The notes below the pieces were generated by a model, which did no database searches, had not been told where the DNA came from, and saw only the letters and a list, made by a program, of their open reading frames with translations. Shown one piece after another: positions 53,433 through 64,000 of a stretch of 64,000 nt of DNA (its first letter is position 1; every line of letters starts with the position of its first letter). A program made the position numbers and the translations under genes. Source of the stretch: Thermanaerovibrio acidaminovorans DSM 6589. Its GTDB lineage: Bacteria > Synergistota > Synergistia > Synergistales > Synergistaceae. Location: positions 1,116,001 to 1,180,000 of the forward strand of contig NC_013522.1 of assembly GCF_000024905.1 (NCBI RefSeq), in the 5' to 3' direction.

Positions 53433-54878
53433 CTACTCTCCGGTGAGCCTTTCCTTTATTAACGAACCCACCTGTGCGGGGTCCGCCTGACCCTTGGCGA
53501 GCCTCATCACCTGTCCCTGGAGGAACCTCTCCTTGGCCCCCTTCTTGTCCATGCCAGACCGGATCTCCTCCACCACCGAGGCGTTCTCCTGGAGGACCCG
53601 GTCCACCAGCCGGGCCAGATCCTCTCCGGAGATACGGCCCGATATGCCGCAAAGCCGGATGGCGTCCTCCACACCACAGCGGTCGTCCAGCATCCTCTTG
53701 AGGATCAGCTTCACCGCCCCGGGGGACAGCTCCCCCTTGATGACCTTCATGTCCAGAAGGGCAAGGTCCTCGGGTAGCACGTGGATGGATCCCATCCCCT
53801 CCCGGGGATCCATGTTGGGGATCAGCTCCATCCTGACCCAGGTGGCGGCGCTCCGGGGCCTACAGCCCCGCTCAACCGCCGTCTGGAAGTACTCCGCCAC
53901 GTCCCGCCTCTCCAGGAGGACCTGGAGGTCGTCCCCCCCTATGCCGTAGTCACCAGCGAACCTGGCCTCCTTGGCCCAGGGAAGCTCCGGCATGGACCGG
54001 GAGATCCGCTCCACCGTCCGCTCCGACACCTCCACCGGAGGCAGATCCGGGTCCGGAAAGTAGCGGTAGTCGTGGGCCTCCTCCTTGCCCCTGGAGCCCA
54101 AGGTGACCCCCTGGACGTCGTCCCAGTGGCGGGTCTCCTGCAGGATCCGCTCCCCCCGATCCAGCGCCTCCCCCTGCCGGAGCACCTCGTACTCCAGGGC
54201 CCTCTCCAGGGCCCTAAGGGAGTTCAGGTTCTTTATCTCCACCTTGGTGCCCAGGGGGGCCCCCTCCTCCGCCAGGGACACGTTGGCGTCCACCCGCAGG
54301 GACCCGTCCTCCATGTCCCCGTCCGACACCCCCAGGTACCTGACAAGGCGTCTCAGCCTGGTCACGTACTCCCGGGCATCCCCGGGGGAGCAGATGTCCG
54401 GCATGGACACTATCTCCATCAGGGGGACCCCGGAGCGGTTGTAGTCCACCAGCGAGTAGGAGGAGCCCCCCAGGCGGCCGTCCGAGGCGCCGTGCACCAG
54501 CTTGCCCGCGTCCTCCTCCAGGTGAAGCCTCTGGATCCGAACCCTCCGGCCGGACTCCAGGTCGATCCAACCGTTCACCCCGATGGGCAGGTCGTACTGG
54601 CTTATCTGATAGCCCTTGGGTAGGTCCGGGTAGAAGTAGTTCTTCCGGTGGAAACGGGTCCTCAGGTTCACCTGGCAGTTGAGCGCCAGGGCGGTGAGGT
54701 ACGCGGACTCCACCGCCGCCCGGTTCGGCACCGGCAGCGCCCCGGGGAGCCCAAGGCACGTGGGGCACACGTTGCTGTTAGGCCTGGCGCCTATATAGTC
54801 CACCGGGCAGGAGCAGAACAGCTTGGTCTCGGTGCTCACCTGCACGTGAACCTCCAAACCTATGACCACTCGCCTCAT
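53433..54878 (-). CDS. gatB: Asp/Glu-tRNA amidotransferase subunit B
   Basis: Kinase/amidotransferase subunit of GatCAB, which turns Glu-tRNA-Gln into Gln-tRNA-Gln. The 481-residue protein has [22 protein letters not shown], the zinc-like [30 protein letters not shown] and [12 protein letters not shown] 54878 lies 7 bases after GGGAGGGG; the upstream open stretch overlaps gatA and is rejected. Confidence 0.96.
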   Translation of the reverse strand: MRRVVIGLEVHVQVSTETKLFCSCPVDYIGARPNSNVCPTCLGLPGALPVPNRAAVESAYLTALALNCQVNLRTRFHRKNYFYPDLPKGYQISQYDLPIGVNGWIDLESGRRVRIQRLHLEEDAGKLVHGASDGRLGGSSYSLVDYNRSGVPLMEIVSMPDICSPGDAREYVTRLRRLVRYLGVSDGDMEDGSLRVDANVSLAEEGAPLGTKVEIKNLNSLRALERALEYEVLRQGEALDRGERILQETRHWDDVQGVTLGSRGKEEAHDYRYFPDPDLPPVEVSERTVERISRSMPELPWAKEARFAGDYGIGGDDLQVLLERRDVAEYFQTAVERGCRPRSAATWVRMELIPNMDPREGMGSIHVLPEDLALLDMKVIKGELSPGAVKLILKRMLDDRCGVEDAIRLCGISGRISGEDLARLVDRVLQENASVVEEIRSGMDKKGAKERFLQGQVMRLAKGQADPAQVGSLIKERLTGE

Positions 54879-54892
54879 CCTAGATCCCCTCC

Positions 54893-56350
54893 CTACCCTA
54901 CCACCGACGGGGCCCCGAAGGCCCTCTCCAGGACCGCACCGGCCATAACCAGCCGCCGGTCCTCCCCCCACGGGGCCATCAGCTGGACCGCCAGGGGGAG
55001 CCCCGTCCTGGACCTGCCCGCGTAGACCGTAAGGGCCGGGACCCCCGCCAGGTTGGCGGGAAGGGTGAAGGCATCAGTCAGGTACATCCTCACCGGATCC
55101 TCCGCCATCTCCCCCTTGAGAAAGGGAAGACATGGGGATGGGGGACAGATCAACAGGTCCACCGACCGGAACACCTGCCGGAACTCCTCCCTTATGGCCT
55201 CCCTCACCCGCTGGGCCCTACCGTAGTACTCGTCGTAGTACCCGGAGCTCAGCGCGTAGGTGCCCATCATGATCCGCCGCTTCACCTCCGGCCCGAAGCC
55301 CTGGGAGCGGACCATCTGGTAGGTCTCCCCCAGCGTATCCCCCGTAACCGAGGGGCCGAACCGGACCCCGTCGAACCGGGCCAGGTTGGAGCTGGCCTCC
55401 GCGGGGGCTATTATGTAGTAGCTGGCCAGCCCCGCCCCCATGGAGACCGGAAGCTTCACGTCCGACACGGCGGCCCCCGCGTCCAGGCAGAACCGGGAGG
55501 CCATGAGGGACACCATGGTGAGCTCCTGATCAACCCGCCCCTCGTCAAAGCCCCGAAGGATCCCGACCCTCAGTCCCTTCAGGCTGTCGTTCCTTATCAC
55601 GTCTATGAACCTGGGACCCTCAAAGGACCTGGAGGTGGCGTCCATGGGGTCCCTCTGGCCTATCACGTCCATGCACAGTGCCAGGTCCCCCATGTCCCGG
55701 GCCATGGGCCCTATCTGGTCCAGGGAGGAGGCGAACGCCACCAGGCCGTATCGGCTCACCATGCCGTAGGTGGGCTTTAGACCGTGGATGCCGCAGAACG
55801 CGGCGGGCTGTCTTATGGAGCCCCCGGTGTCGCTCCCCAGCGCCAAGGGGACGTAGCCCGCCGCAACCGCCGCGGCGCTACCCCCGGAGCTACCCCCGGG
55901 CACCCGGGCCAGGTCGTGAGGGTTGGAGGTGGGGAAGAAGGCGGAGTTCTCGGTGGAGCTACCCATTGCGAACTCGTCCATGTTGGTCTTCCCCACCACC
56001 ACCGCCCCCGCCTGCCTCAGGAGGTTGACCACCGTGGCGTCGTAGGGGGATATCCAGCCCTCCAGCATCCGGGAGCCGCAGGTGGTGCGCCTCCCCTTGA
56101 CGCAGATGTTGTCCTTGAGGAGCACCGGCACCCCCGCCAGGGGACCCGGGTGATGCCCCTCCTGGGAGAGCCGGTCCACCCGCTCCGCCTCCTCCAGGGC
56201 CTCATCCACATACACGTCCAGGCAGGCCCTTATGTAGCCCTCCAGGGAATCCAGCCTCTCCAAGCAGGACTCCAACACATCCACCGCCCTCAAGTCCCCG
56301 GATATGACCCCCTGGGCGATCCTCCAGGCGGGAATCTCGTAAAGATCCAT
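54893..56350 (-). CDS. gatA: Asp/Glu-tRNA amidotransferase subunit A
   Basis: Amidase subunit that frees ammonia from glutamine. The 485-residue enzyme shows the Ser-cisSer-Lys triad: Lys in [13 protein letters not shown] and the serines in [15 protein letters not shown] and [16 protein letters not shown]. It lies between gatC and gatB. Confidence 0.96.
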   Translation of the reverse strand: MDLYEIPAWRIAQGVISGDLRAVDVLESCLERLDSLEGYIRACLDVYVDEALEEAERVDRLSQEGHHPGPLAGVPVLLKDNICVKGRRTTCGSRMLEGWISPYDATVVNLLRQAGAVVVGKTNMDEFAMGSSTENSAFFPTSNPHDLARVPGGSSGGSAAAVAAGYVPLALGSDTGGSIRQPAAFCGIHGLKPTYGMVSRYGLVAFASSLDQIGPMARDMGDLALCMDVIGQRDPMDATSRSFEGPRFIDVIRNDSLKGLRVGILRGFDEGRVDQELTMVSLMASRFCLDAGAAVSDVKLPVSMGAGLASYYIIAPAEASSNLARFDGVRFGPSVTGDTLGETYQMVRSQGFGPEVKRRIMMGTYALSSGYYDEYYGRAQRVREAIREEFRQVFRSVDLLICPPSPCLPFLKGEMAEDPVRMYLTDAFTLPANLAGVPALTVYAGRSRTGLPLAVQLMAPWGEDRRLVMAGAVLERAFGAPSVVG

Positions 56351-56363
56351 GGCCCTATACCCC

Positions 56364-60182
<3,819 letters not shown>

Positions 60183-60225
60183 CGAAACATTCTCCTTCCA
60201 TATTGGGGTTCACCAATTAAAATAC

Positions 60226-60245
60226 ACCCCCCGCAGGGGGTTTTT
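60226..60245. terminator. Terminator-like hairpin between dus and lysS
   Basis: ACCCCC and GGGGGT with a 4-base loop. The plus-strand reading ends in TTTTT; on the minus strand, the direction of dus and lysS, the tail is TGTATTTTAATT. It may stop dus transcription partially before lysS. Confidence 0.55.
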
Positions 60246-60284
60246 AGACCGATTTTACCACCTATCCACCGGCGAACCGGGGAT

Positions 60285-61241
60285 CTAAAGGGGCCAAGCC
60301 AGGATGAACTCCCTGAGATCACCCCAGCTCTTCAAGGACATGACCCGGTTTCTCCTCTCCGCGTCGTGGGGGTGCCCCTTCAGGGCCCCGGCGACCATCC
60401 GCTTCACCAGGATGAGGCAGGTCCTCTCCCCCTCGTGGCTGGCCAACATGTCCCCCAGCTCCAGGAGGGCACCCTTGAGGTCCGCGTCCCCCGGGGGCCT
60501 TAGACCTAGCCTCCGGGCGCAACGGAGCGCAAGGAGGGGGTCCCTCACGAAGCCCCGGGCGAGAAGCACCGCCACACACCCCCCCTCCAGGTACCTAAGC
60601 GCGTCGTCGGGGGAGAAGACGTCCCCGGAGCCCACCACCCTGCCCGGGAAGGCCCTGGACAGCCGGATGACCTGCTCCACGTCCGCCCTCCCCTCGTAGC
60701 GCTGGGGAGAGGTGCGCCCGTGGAGAAGCAAGAGGTCCAGCCCCGCCTCGAATAACCTCCCGCAGAACCGGAGCGTCTCCTCGAATCCCCCGGGAAGGAC
60801 CCGGGCCTTCACCCAGACCGACACGCCAAGTCCCTTGAGGAGCGCCACCGCTCGGGCGGCCAGATCCGGGTCCTTCAGCATGGCAGCCCCGCTTCCCTTG
60901 CTGACCACCTTGGGCATGGGACAGGCCATGTTTACCTCCACCGCCCTGAACGGATACTCCCCCAGGGCTATCCGGGCCCCCTCCAGCAGGTCCTCCCCGC
61001 TGGGGCCGAAGAGCTGGGGGATCACCGGCTCCTCCCCAGGCAGAGGGATCAGGATCCGGCGGCTCTTCTCCCCCCGGTACTTCAACCCGAGGGCGCTCAC
61101 CATCTCGGTGTGCACCAGGGAGACACCTATCCGACGCTGAAAGAGCCTCACCGAGGGGGTGGTTATCCCCGCCATGGGGGCCAACCACAGGGGCCCATCC
61201 ACCTGCACCCCCCCTATGGCCCCGAGAGAGCCCACCATCAT
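60285..61241 (-). CDS. tRNA-dihydrouridine synthase
   Basis: FMN enzyme reducing uridine in tRNA D-loops. The 318-residue TIM barrel has LAPMAGITTPSVRLF, the catalytic Cys in EVNMACPMPKVVSKGSGAAML and VVGSGDVFSPDDALRYLEGG. ATG 61241 overlaps the coaX stop (ATGA); the longer frame is rejected. Whether it is DusB or another subtype is not resolved. Confidence 0.9.
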   Translation of the reverse strand: MMVGSLGAIGGVQVDGPLWLAPMAGITTPSVRLFQRRIGVSLVHTEMVSALGLKYRGEKSRRILIPLPGEEPVIPQLFGPSGEDLLEGARIALGEYPFRAVEVNMACPMPKVVSKGSGAAMLKDPDLAARAVALLKGLGVSVWVKARVLPGGFEETLRFCGRLFEAGLDLLLLHGRTSPQRYEGRADVEQVIRLSRAFPGRVVGSGDVFSPDDALRYLEGGCVAVLLARGFVRDPLLALRCARRLGLRPPGDADLKGALLELGDMLASHEGERTCLILVKRMVAGALKGHPHDAERRNRVMSLKSWGDLREFILAWPL

Positions 61242-61999
61242 TGACGGTTCCTCTCGTATATGATCTTGAGCCCCTTGAGGGTGAGCCACGGGTCCACCGT
61301 GACCCGGTGCCTGGAGTGCTCCGCCAGGACGGAGGCGTGCCCGCCGGTGGCCAGCACCGGGAACTCCTCCCTCAGCTCCACGAAGACCCGGTCCACCAGG
61401 GAGTCGATCATGCCCGCGTAACCGTATATTATACCGGACCTTATGGACTCCATGGTGGACTTGCCTATGACGCTGCCAGGGGCGTCCAGGCTCACCTGGG
61501 GCAGCTTGGCGGTCCTTGAGAACAGGGTCTCCATGCTCAACACCAGCCCAGGGGCTATTGCCCCCCCCAGGTACCTCCCCTGTCGGTCCACCACGTCCAG
61601 GGTTATGGCGGTCCCCAGGTCCACTATGGCGATGGGGCTCCCGTAGAGGGCAACACCAGCCACCGCGTTCACCAGCCTGTCGGCCCCCACCTCCGCCGGA
61701 TTGCCGTAGGCCACCTGGATCCCCAGGTCCAGCTGACAGCTCACCTCCAGGGGCTCCACCCCCATATACCTCCGGATGGCCTCCCGCCAGGGGCCGTCCA
61801 GGCTGGGGACCACGCTGGATATTATGGCCCCCTCCAGGTGCCCCCCCAGCCCACCGGCCCCCATGAGACCCGTCAAGGTGAGCCCCAGCTCGTCGGAGGT
61901 CCTCCGCTCGGACATGACCCTCCAGCTACCCCGGAGCTGGTCCCCCACGTAGACCCCGATCACCGTGTTGGTGTTGCCCACGTCCACCACCAGAATCAA
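61238..61999 (-). CDS. coaX: Type III pantothenate kinase
   Basis: First step of CoA synthesis. The 253-residue ASKHA-fold enzyme begins LILVVDVGNTNTVIGVY, and has NPAEVGADRLVNAVAG, IVDLGTAITLDVV and GGAIAPGLVLSMETL. GTG 62008 abuts GAGGAGG; TTG 61999, 9 bases further, gives the canonical MILVVDVGNTNT start. Confidence 0.95.
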   Translation of the reverse strand: MILVVDVGNTNTVIGVYVGDQLRGSWRVMSERRTSDELGLTLTGLMGAGGLGGHLEGAIISSVVPSLDGPWREAIRRYMGVEPLEVSCQLDLGIQVAYGNPAEVGADRLVNAVAGVALYGSPIAIVDLGTAITLDVVDRQGRYLGGAIAPGLVLSMETLFSRTAKLPQVSLDAPGSVIGKSTMESIRSGIIYGYAGMIDSLVDRVFVELREEFPVLATGGHASVLAEHSRHRVTVDPWLTLKGLKIIYERNRQ

Positions 62000-62017
62000 C
62001 CAGATCACCCTCCTCCT

Positions 62018-63457
62018 CTAAACCCCATTCAGGGGATACCCCCCCATCCATAGGAACGCCAGGGACGAGATCACCACCAGGCCCACCGCCACCCAGAGCC
62101 GTCGCCCCCGGAACCCAAGCCCCAGGAGGATCCCCAGGGCCAACACCCATAGGGACACCATCTCCAAGGCCGGATGGTAGGGGATCACCCGGGGGAAGGC
62201 CCTCCATAGCAGGTCCATGAAGCCCCCATAGGCCTCCGCCACCCACTCCAGGGGCAACACCGGCCAGTCCACCCCAAGCGCCAGCGCCAGGGCCGAGGCG
62301 GGGATCAGGAGCCCCAGGTATACGGTGAAGAACGGCATGGCCAGCAGGTTGCTCAGTAGCCCCACCAGGGGGGCGAAGCCGAACCACCGGGACACCAGGG
62401 GATAGGTGGCGAACCAGACCGCGGCGGAGATCAGGGGGTACCCGGCCCCACCGAGGCGGGCCCCGTAGCCCAGCAGCACCGCAACGCTCGACACGGATAA
62501 CATGAAACCAATATTAAAGCCTAGCCAAGGGTTCACCATCAATACCCCGTAGGCCCCGGAGGCCAGGAGCCCCATCCCCCTGACGCCCCTGCCCAGGGCC
62601 ACCCCAAGAAGCCCCACCTGGGCCATGGCGGCGGCCCTCACCGCGCTGGCGGAGAACCCCGCCAGCGCCACGTAGCCCCACAGTGGGATGGAGAGCCAGA
62701 TGGACCTGGGACCCCGGAAGAGGGGGATCAGGCTGAAACCGAGGAGTACCAGACCCACGTGAAAACCCGACACGGCCAGCACGTGGGAGGTGCCCCACCG
62801 GCGGTGGGCCTCTGTCAGTTCCTGGTCCCTGAGCCCGAAGAGGGCGGCGGCAACGTACCCCCTGCAAAGGGGCGGCAGCTCAAGCAACACCCGCCGCTCC
62901 AGGTGGAGCCGCATCTTCAAGAGCCTGGAGAGAACCCCGGATTCCCCCTGGAGGACCGAGATACCCCCCTCGAAGGCCCCCACGGCCCCCTGGGATCTCC
63001 AGTAGACCTCCTGATCGAACCCGTCCCCCTCCGGTGGCTCCAGGGGGACCACCCGGCCCGAGAGCTCCACCCGATCCCCCTCGGAGATGGGGACCCGGCT
63101 GATCACCACCAGCCGCCCCAGGGGGGTGGAGACCAGCCCCGCCTGGCCCCTGCCCCAGGTCCTCTCGTGGACCACGATCCCTTGACATCGGACCTCCGAT
63201 GGCTCTATCCGCCGCTCCACCGCCCAGTACCCCCGGAGCAGCCCCAGAAGGGAGAACGCCAGGACCCAAGGGGCCACCCATGACAATCCCCGAGGCCCCC
63301 CTTGGGCCACCAGGAGGTGTATGAGACATGCGCCCCCCCAGAGGGCCAGCACCGCCGCCAGGCAGGGCCAGAGGGGGACCTGGGTCCTGGCGGCGCTGGC
63401 CCCCAGGACCACCGATAGGGCTGGAAGCAGGGCGGGAGCCTCCGCCAGGGGGCCCAC
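62018..63457 (-). CDS. comEC: ComEC/Rec2-type DNA-uptake channel without nuclease domain
   Basis: Inner-membrane channel for transforming DNA. The 479-residue protein has an N-terminal DUF4131-like OB region and a Competence domain with about ten membrane segments and the motif RRWGTSHVLAVSGFHVGL (about residue 215). The chain stops shortly after the last helices, so the C-terminal beta-lactamase-like domain of long ComEC is missing. GTG 63457 follows the comEA stop by four bases. Confidence 0.88.
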   Translation of the reverse strand: MGPLAEAPALLPALSVVLGASAARTQVPLWPCLAAVLALWGGACLIHLLVAQGGPRGLSWVAPWVLAFSLLGLLRGYWAVERRIEPSEVRCQGIVVHERTWGRGQAGLVSTPLGRLVVISRVPISEGDRVELSGRVVPLEPPEGDGFDQEVYWRSQGAVGAFEGGISVLQGESGVLSRLLKMRLHLERRVLLELPPLCRGYVAAALFGLRDQELTEAHRRWGTSHVLAVSGFHVGLVLLGFSLIPLFRGPRSIWLSIPLWGYVALAGFSASAVRAAAMAQVGLLGVALGRGVRGMGLLASGAYGVLMVNPWLGFNIGFMLSVSSVAVLLGYGARLGGAGYPLISAAVWFATYPLVSRWFGFAPLVGLLSNLLAMPFFTVYLGLLIPASALALALGVDWPVLPLEWVAEAYGGFMDLLWRAFPRVIPYHPALEMVSLWVLALGILLGLGFRGRRLWVAVGLVVISSLAFLWMGGYPLNGV

Positions 63458-63461
63458 GGCC

Positions 63462-64000
63462 TTAGGGTGACACCTCCACCAGGGGAGCCATCTTCTCCAG
63501 CTTCTTGGGGCCGATGCCCTTAACCTTCATGAGGTCCTTCACGTCCCGGAAGGGGCCGTTGGCGGTCCTGTAGTCGATTATCGCCTGAGCGGTCTTGTCC
63601 CCCACCCCCGGCAGGGACTTTAGCTCCTCGAGCCCCGCCCGGTTAACGTTGACCTTTCCGGCCGGGGCCGGGGAGGGGACTGGACTTGAAGGGGATCTCA
63701 CCCCCCCTTGGGGGGGCGGGGGCGCCGAATGGGAGCTCATCCGGCTTGAGGCGGTGGGCGGTGGGGCGGCCCCGGCGGGCTCACCCTTGAAGGGGACCCG
63801 AACGTGGTCCCCATCGCTCAAGGGGCTCGCCATGTTTATGGCCTCCAGGTCCGCCCGGACGGCGGGACCTCCGGCGGCCTCCACCGCCACGTAGACCCGG
63901 CTCCCCGGGGGCACCTTCACCACCCCCGGACGGATCACCGCCCCGGTGACGTACACCACCCACTGGTCCTCCTGGGCCACATCAGGCTTTCCCTCCTGGG
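63462..64000 (-). CDS. comEA: ComEA-type DNA-binding competence protein (cut by right edge)
   Basis: Extracytoplasmic double-strand DNA receptor. The visible part has an SLBB domain (WVVYVTGAVIRPGVVKVPPG), a Pro/Ser-rich linker and a C-terminal helix-hairpin-helix pair (VNVNRAGLEELKSLPGVGDK, KVKGIGPKKLEKMAPLVEV). The frame is open to the edge, so the expected N-terminal membrane anchor lies outside. Adjacent comEC supports the call. Confidence 0.9.
   Translation of the reverse strand, partial: QEGKPDVAQEDQWVVYVTGAVIRPGVVKVPPGSRVYVAVEAAGGPAVRADLEAINMASPLSDGDHVRVPFKGEPAGAAPPPTASSRMSSHSAPPPPQGGVRSPSSPVPSPAPAGKVNVNRAGLEELKSLPGVGDKTAQAIIDYRTANGPFRDVKDLMKVKGIGPKKLEKMAPLVEVSP

Noticed and set aside
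60183-60284. T-box riboswitch upstream of lysS
   Set aside because: The leader is only about 100 bases and lacks the T-box sequence and a specifier stem; only a short hairpin is visible.

Overview
The window is GC-rich chromosomal DNA carrying a dense core-genome segment. I found no phage, insertion sequence, CRISPR array, toxin-antitoxin pair or defence cluster. I count 64 protein genes (glyS is cut by the left edge, comEA by the right edge), three tRNA genes, several strong sigma-70-type promoters and several intrinsic terminators. No stretch over 300 bases lacks a gene. The largest gap is about 240 bp at 48465-48706 and holds a minus-strand promoter.

Organism (inference): the pattern fits Synergistota, most likely a thermophilic amino-acid fermenter of the Thermanaerovibrio type. 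The gene order phoH-HD(7TM)-ybeY-CNNM-cdd-era-recO-glyQS and the FapR, PyrR and FabK systems are Firmicutes-like. They sit beside a SurA/PpiD-like envelope chaperone, which suggests a diderm. Arg AGG and Ile ATA codons are frequent, and TTG and GTG starts are common. GatCAB with a single GltX and tRNA-Gln(UUG), type III pantothenate kinase, NfnAB and acetate kinase fit an anaerobe.

Layout. (1) 1-15883, all minus strand: tRNA-Gln, glmU, prs, rplY, pth, mfd, mazG, a NifU-like protein, phoH, a 7TM-HD phosphodiesterase, ybeY, a CNNM transporter, cdd, era, recO, glyQ, glyS. (2) 15884-18877: divergent promoters for tRNA-Gln and clpB, then clpB with a bidirectional terminator facing the tRNA-Ser/tRNA-Arg pair. 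(3) 18935-24034: SurA-like chaperone, polA, gltX. (4) 24137-27834: asparaginase, two unrecognised genes and a YbhN-like membrane protein. (5) 27831-35524: the complete PyrR-attenuated pyrimidine operon pyrR-B-C-K-D-F-E, ending in an atypical folD and a degenerate TroA/ZnuA-like binding protein. (6) 35546-45239: rnc and a FapR-controlled fatty-acid/phospholipid operon, preceded by rpmF, yceD and ackA. (7) 45317-48548: tmcAL, coaD, rsmD, trmB. (8) 48634-51191: nfnA-nfnB plus a 67-residue ORF. (9) 51222-64000, minus strand: comEA, comEC, coaX, dus, lysS, ligA, gatC, gatA, gatB and an EF-G-like GTPase.

Regulation is unusually readable. The fap promoter has its -35 box in the loop of the rpmF terminator and a FapR-like box over the fapR start codon. 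The pyr leader carries a textbook PyrR-binding hairpin followed by a terminator, and a LacI-type palindrome overlaps its -35 box. No clearly undescribed multi-gene system is visible. The best leads are the FolD with substituted catalytic residues plus its degenerate binding-protein partner, the Pol I with Ser in motif C, the nfnAB-linked small ORF and the composite fap control region.
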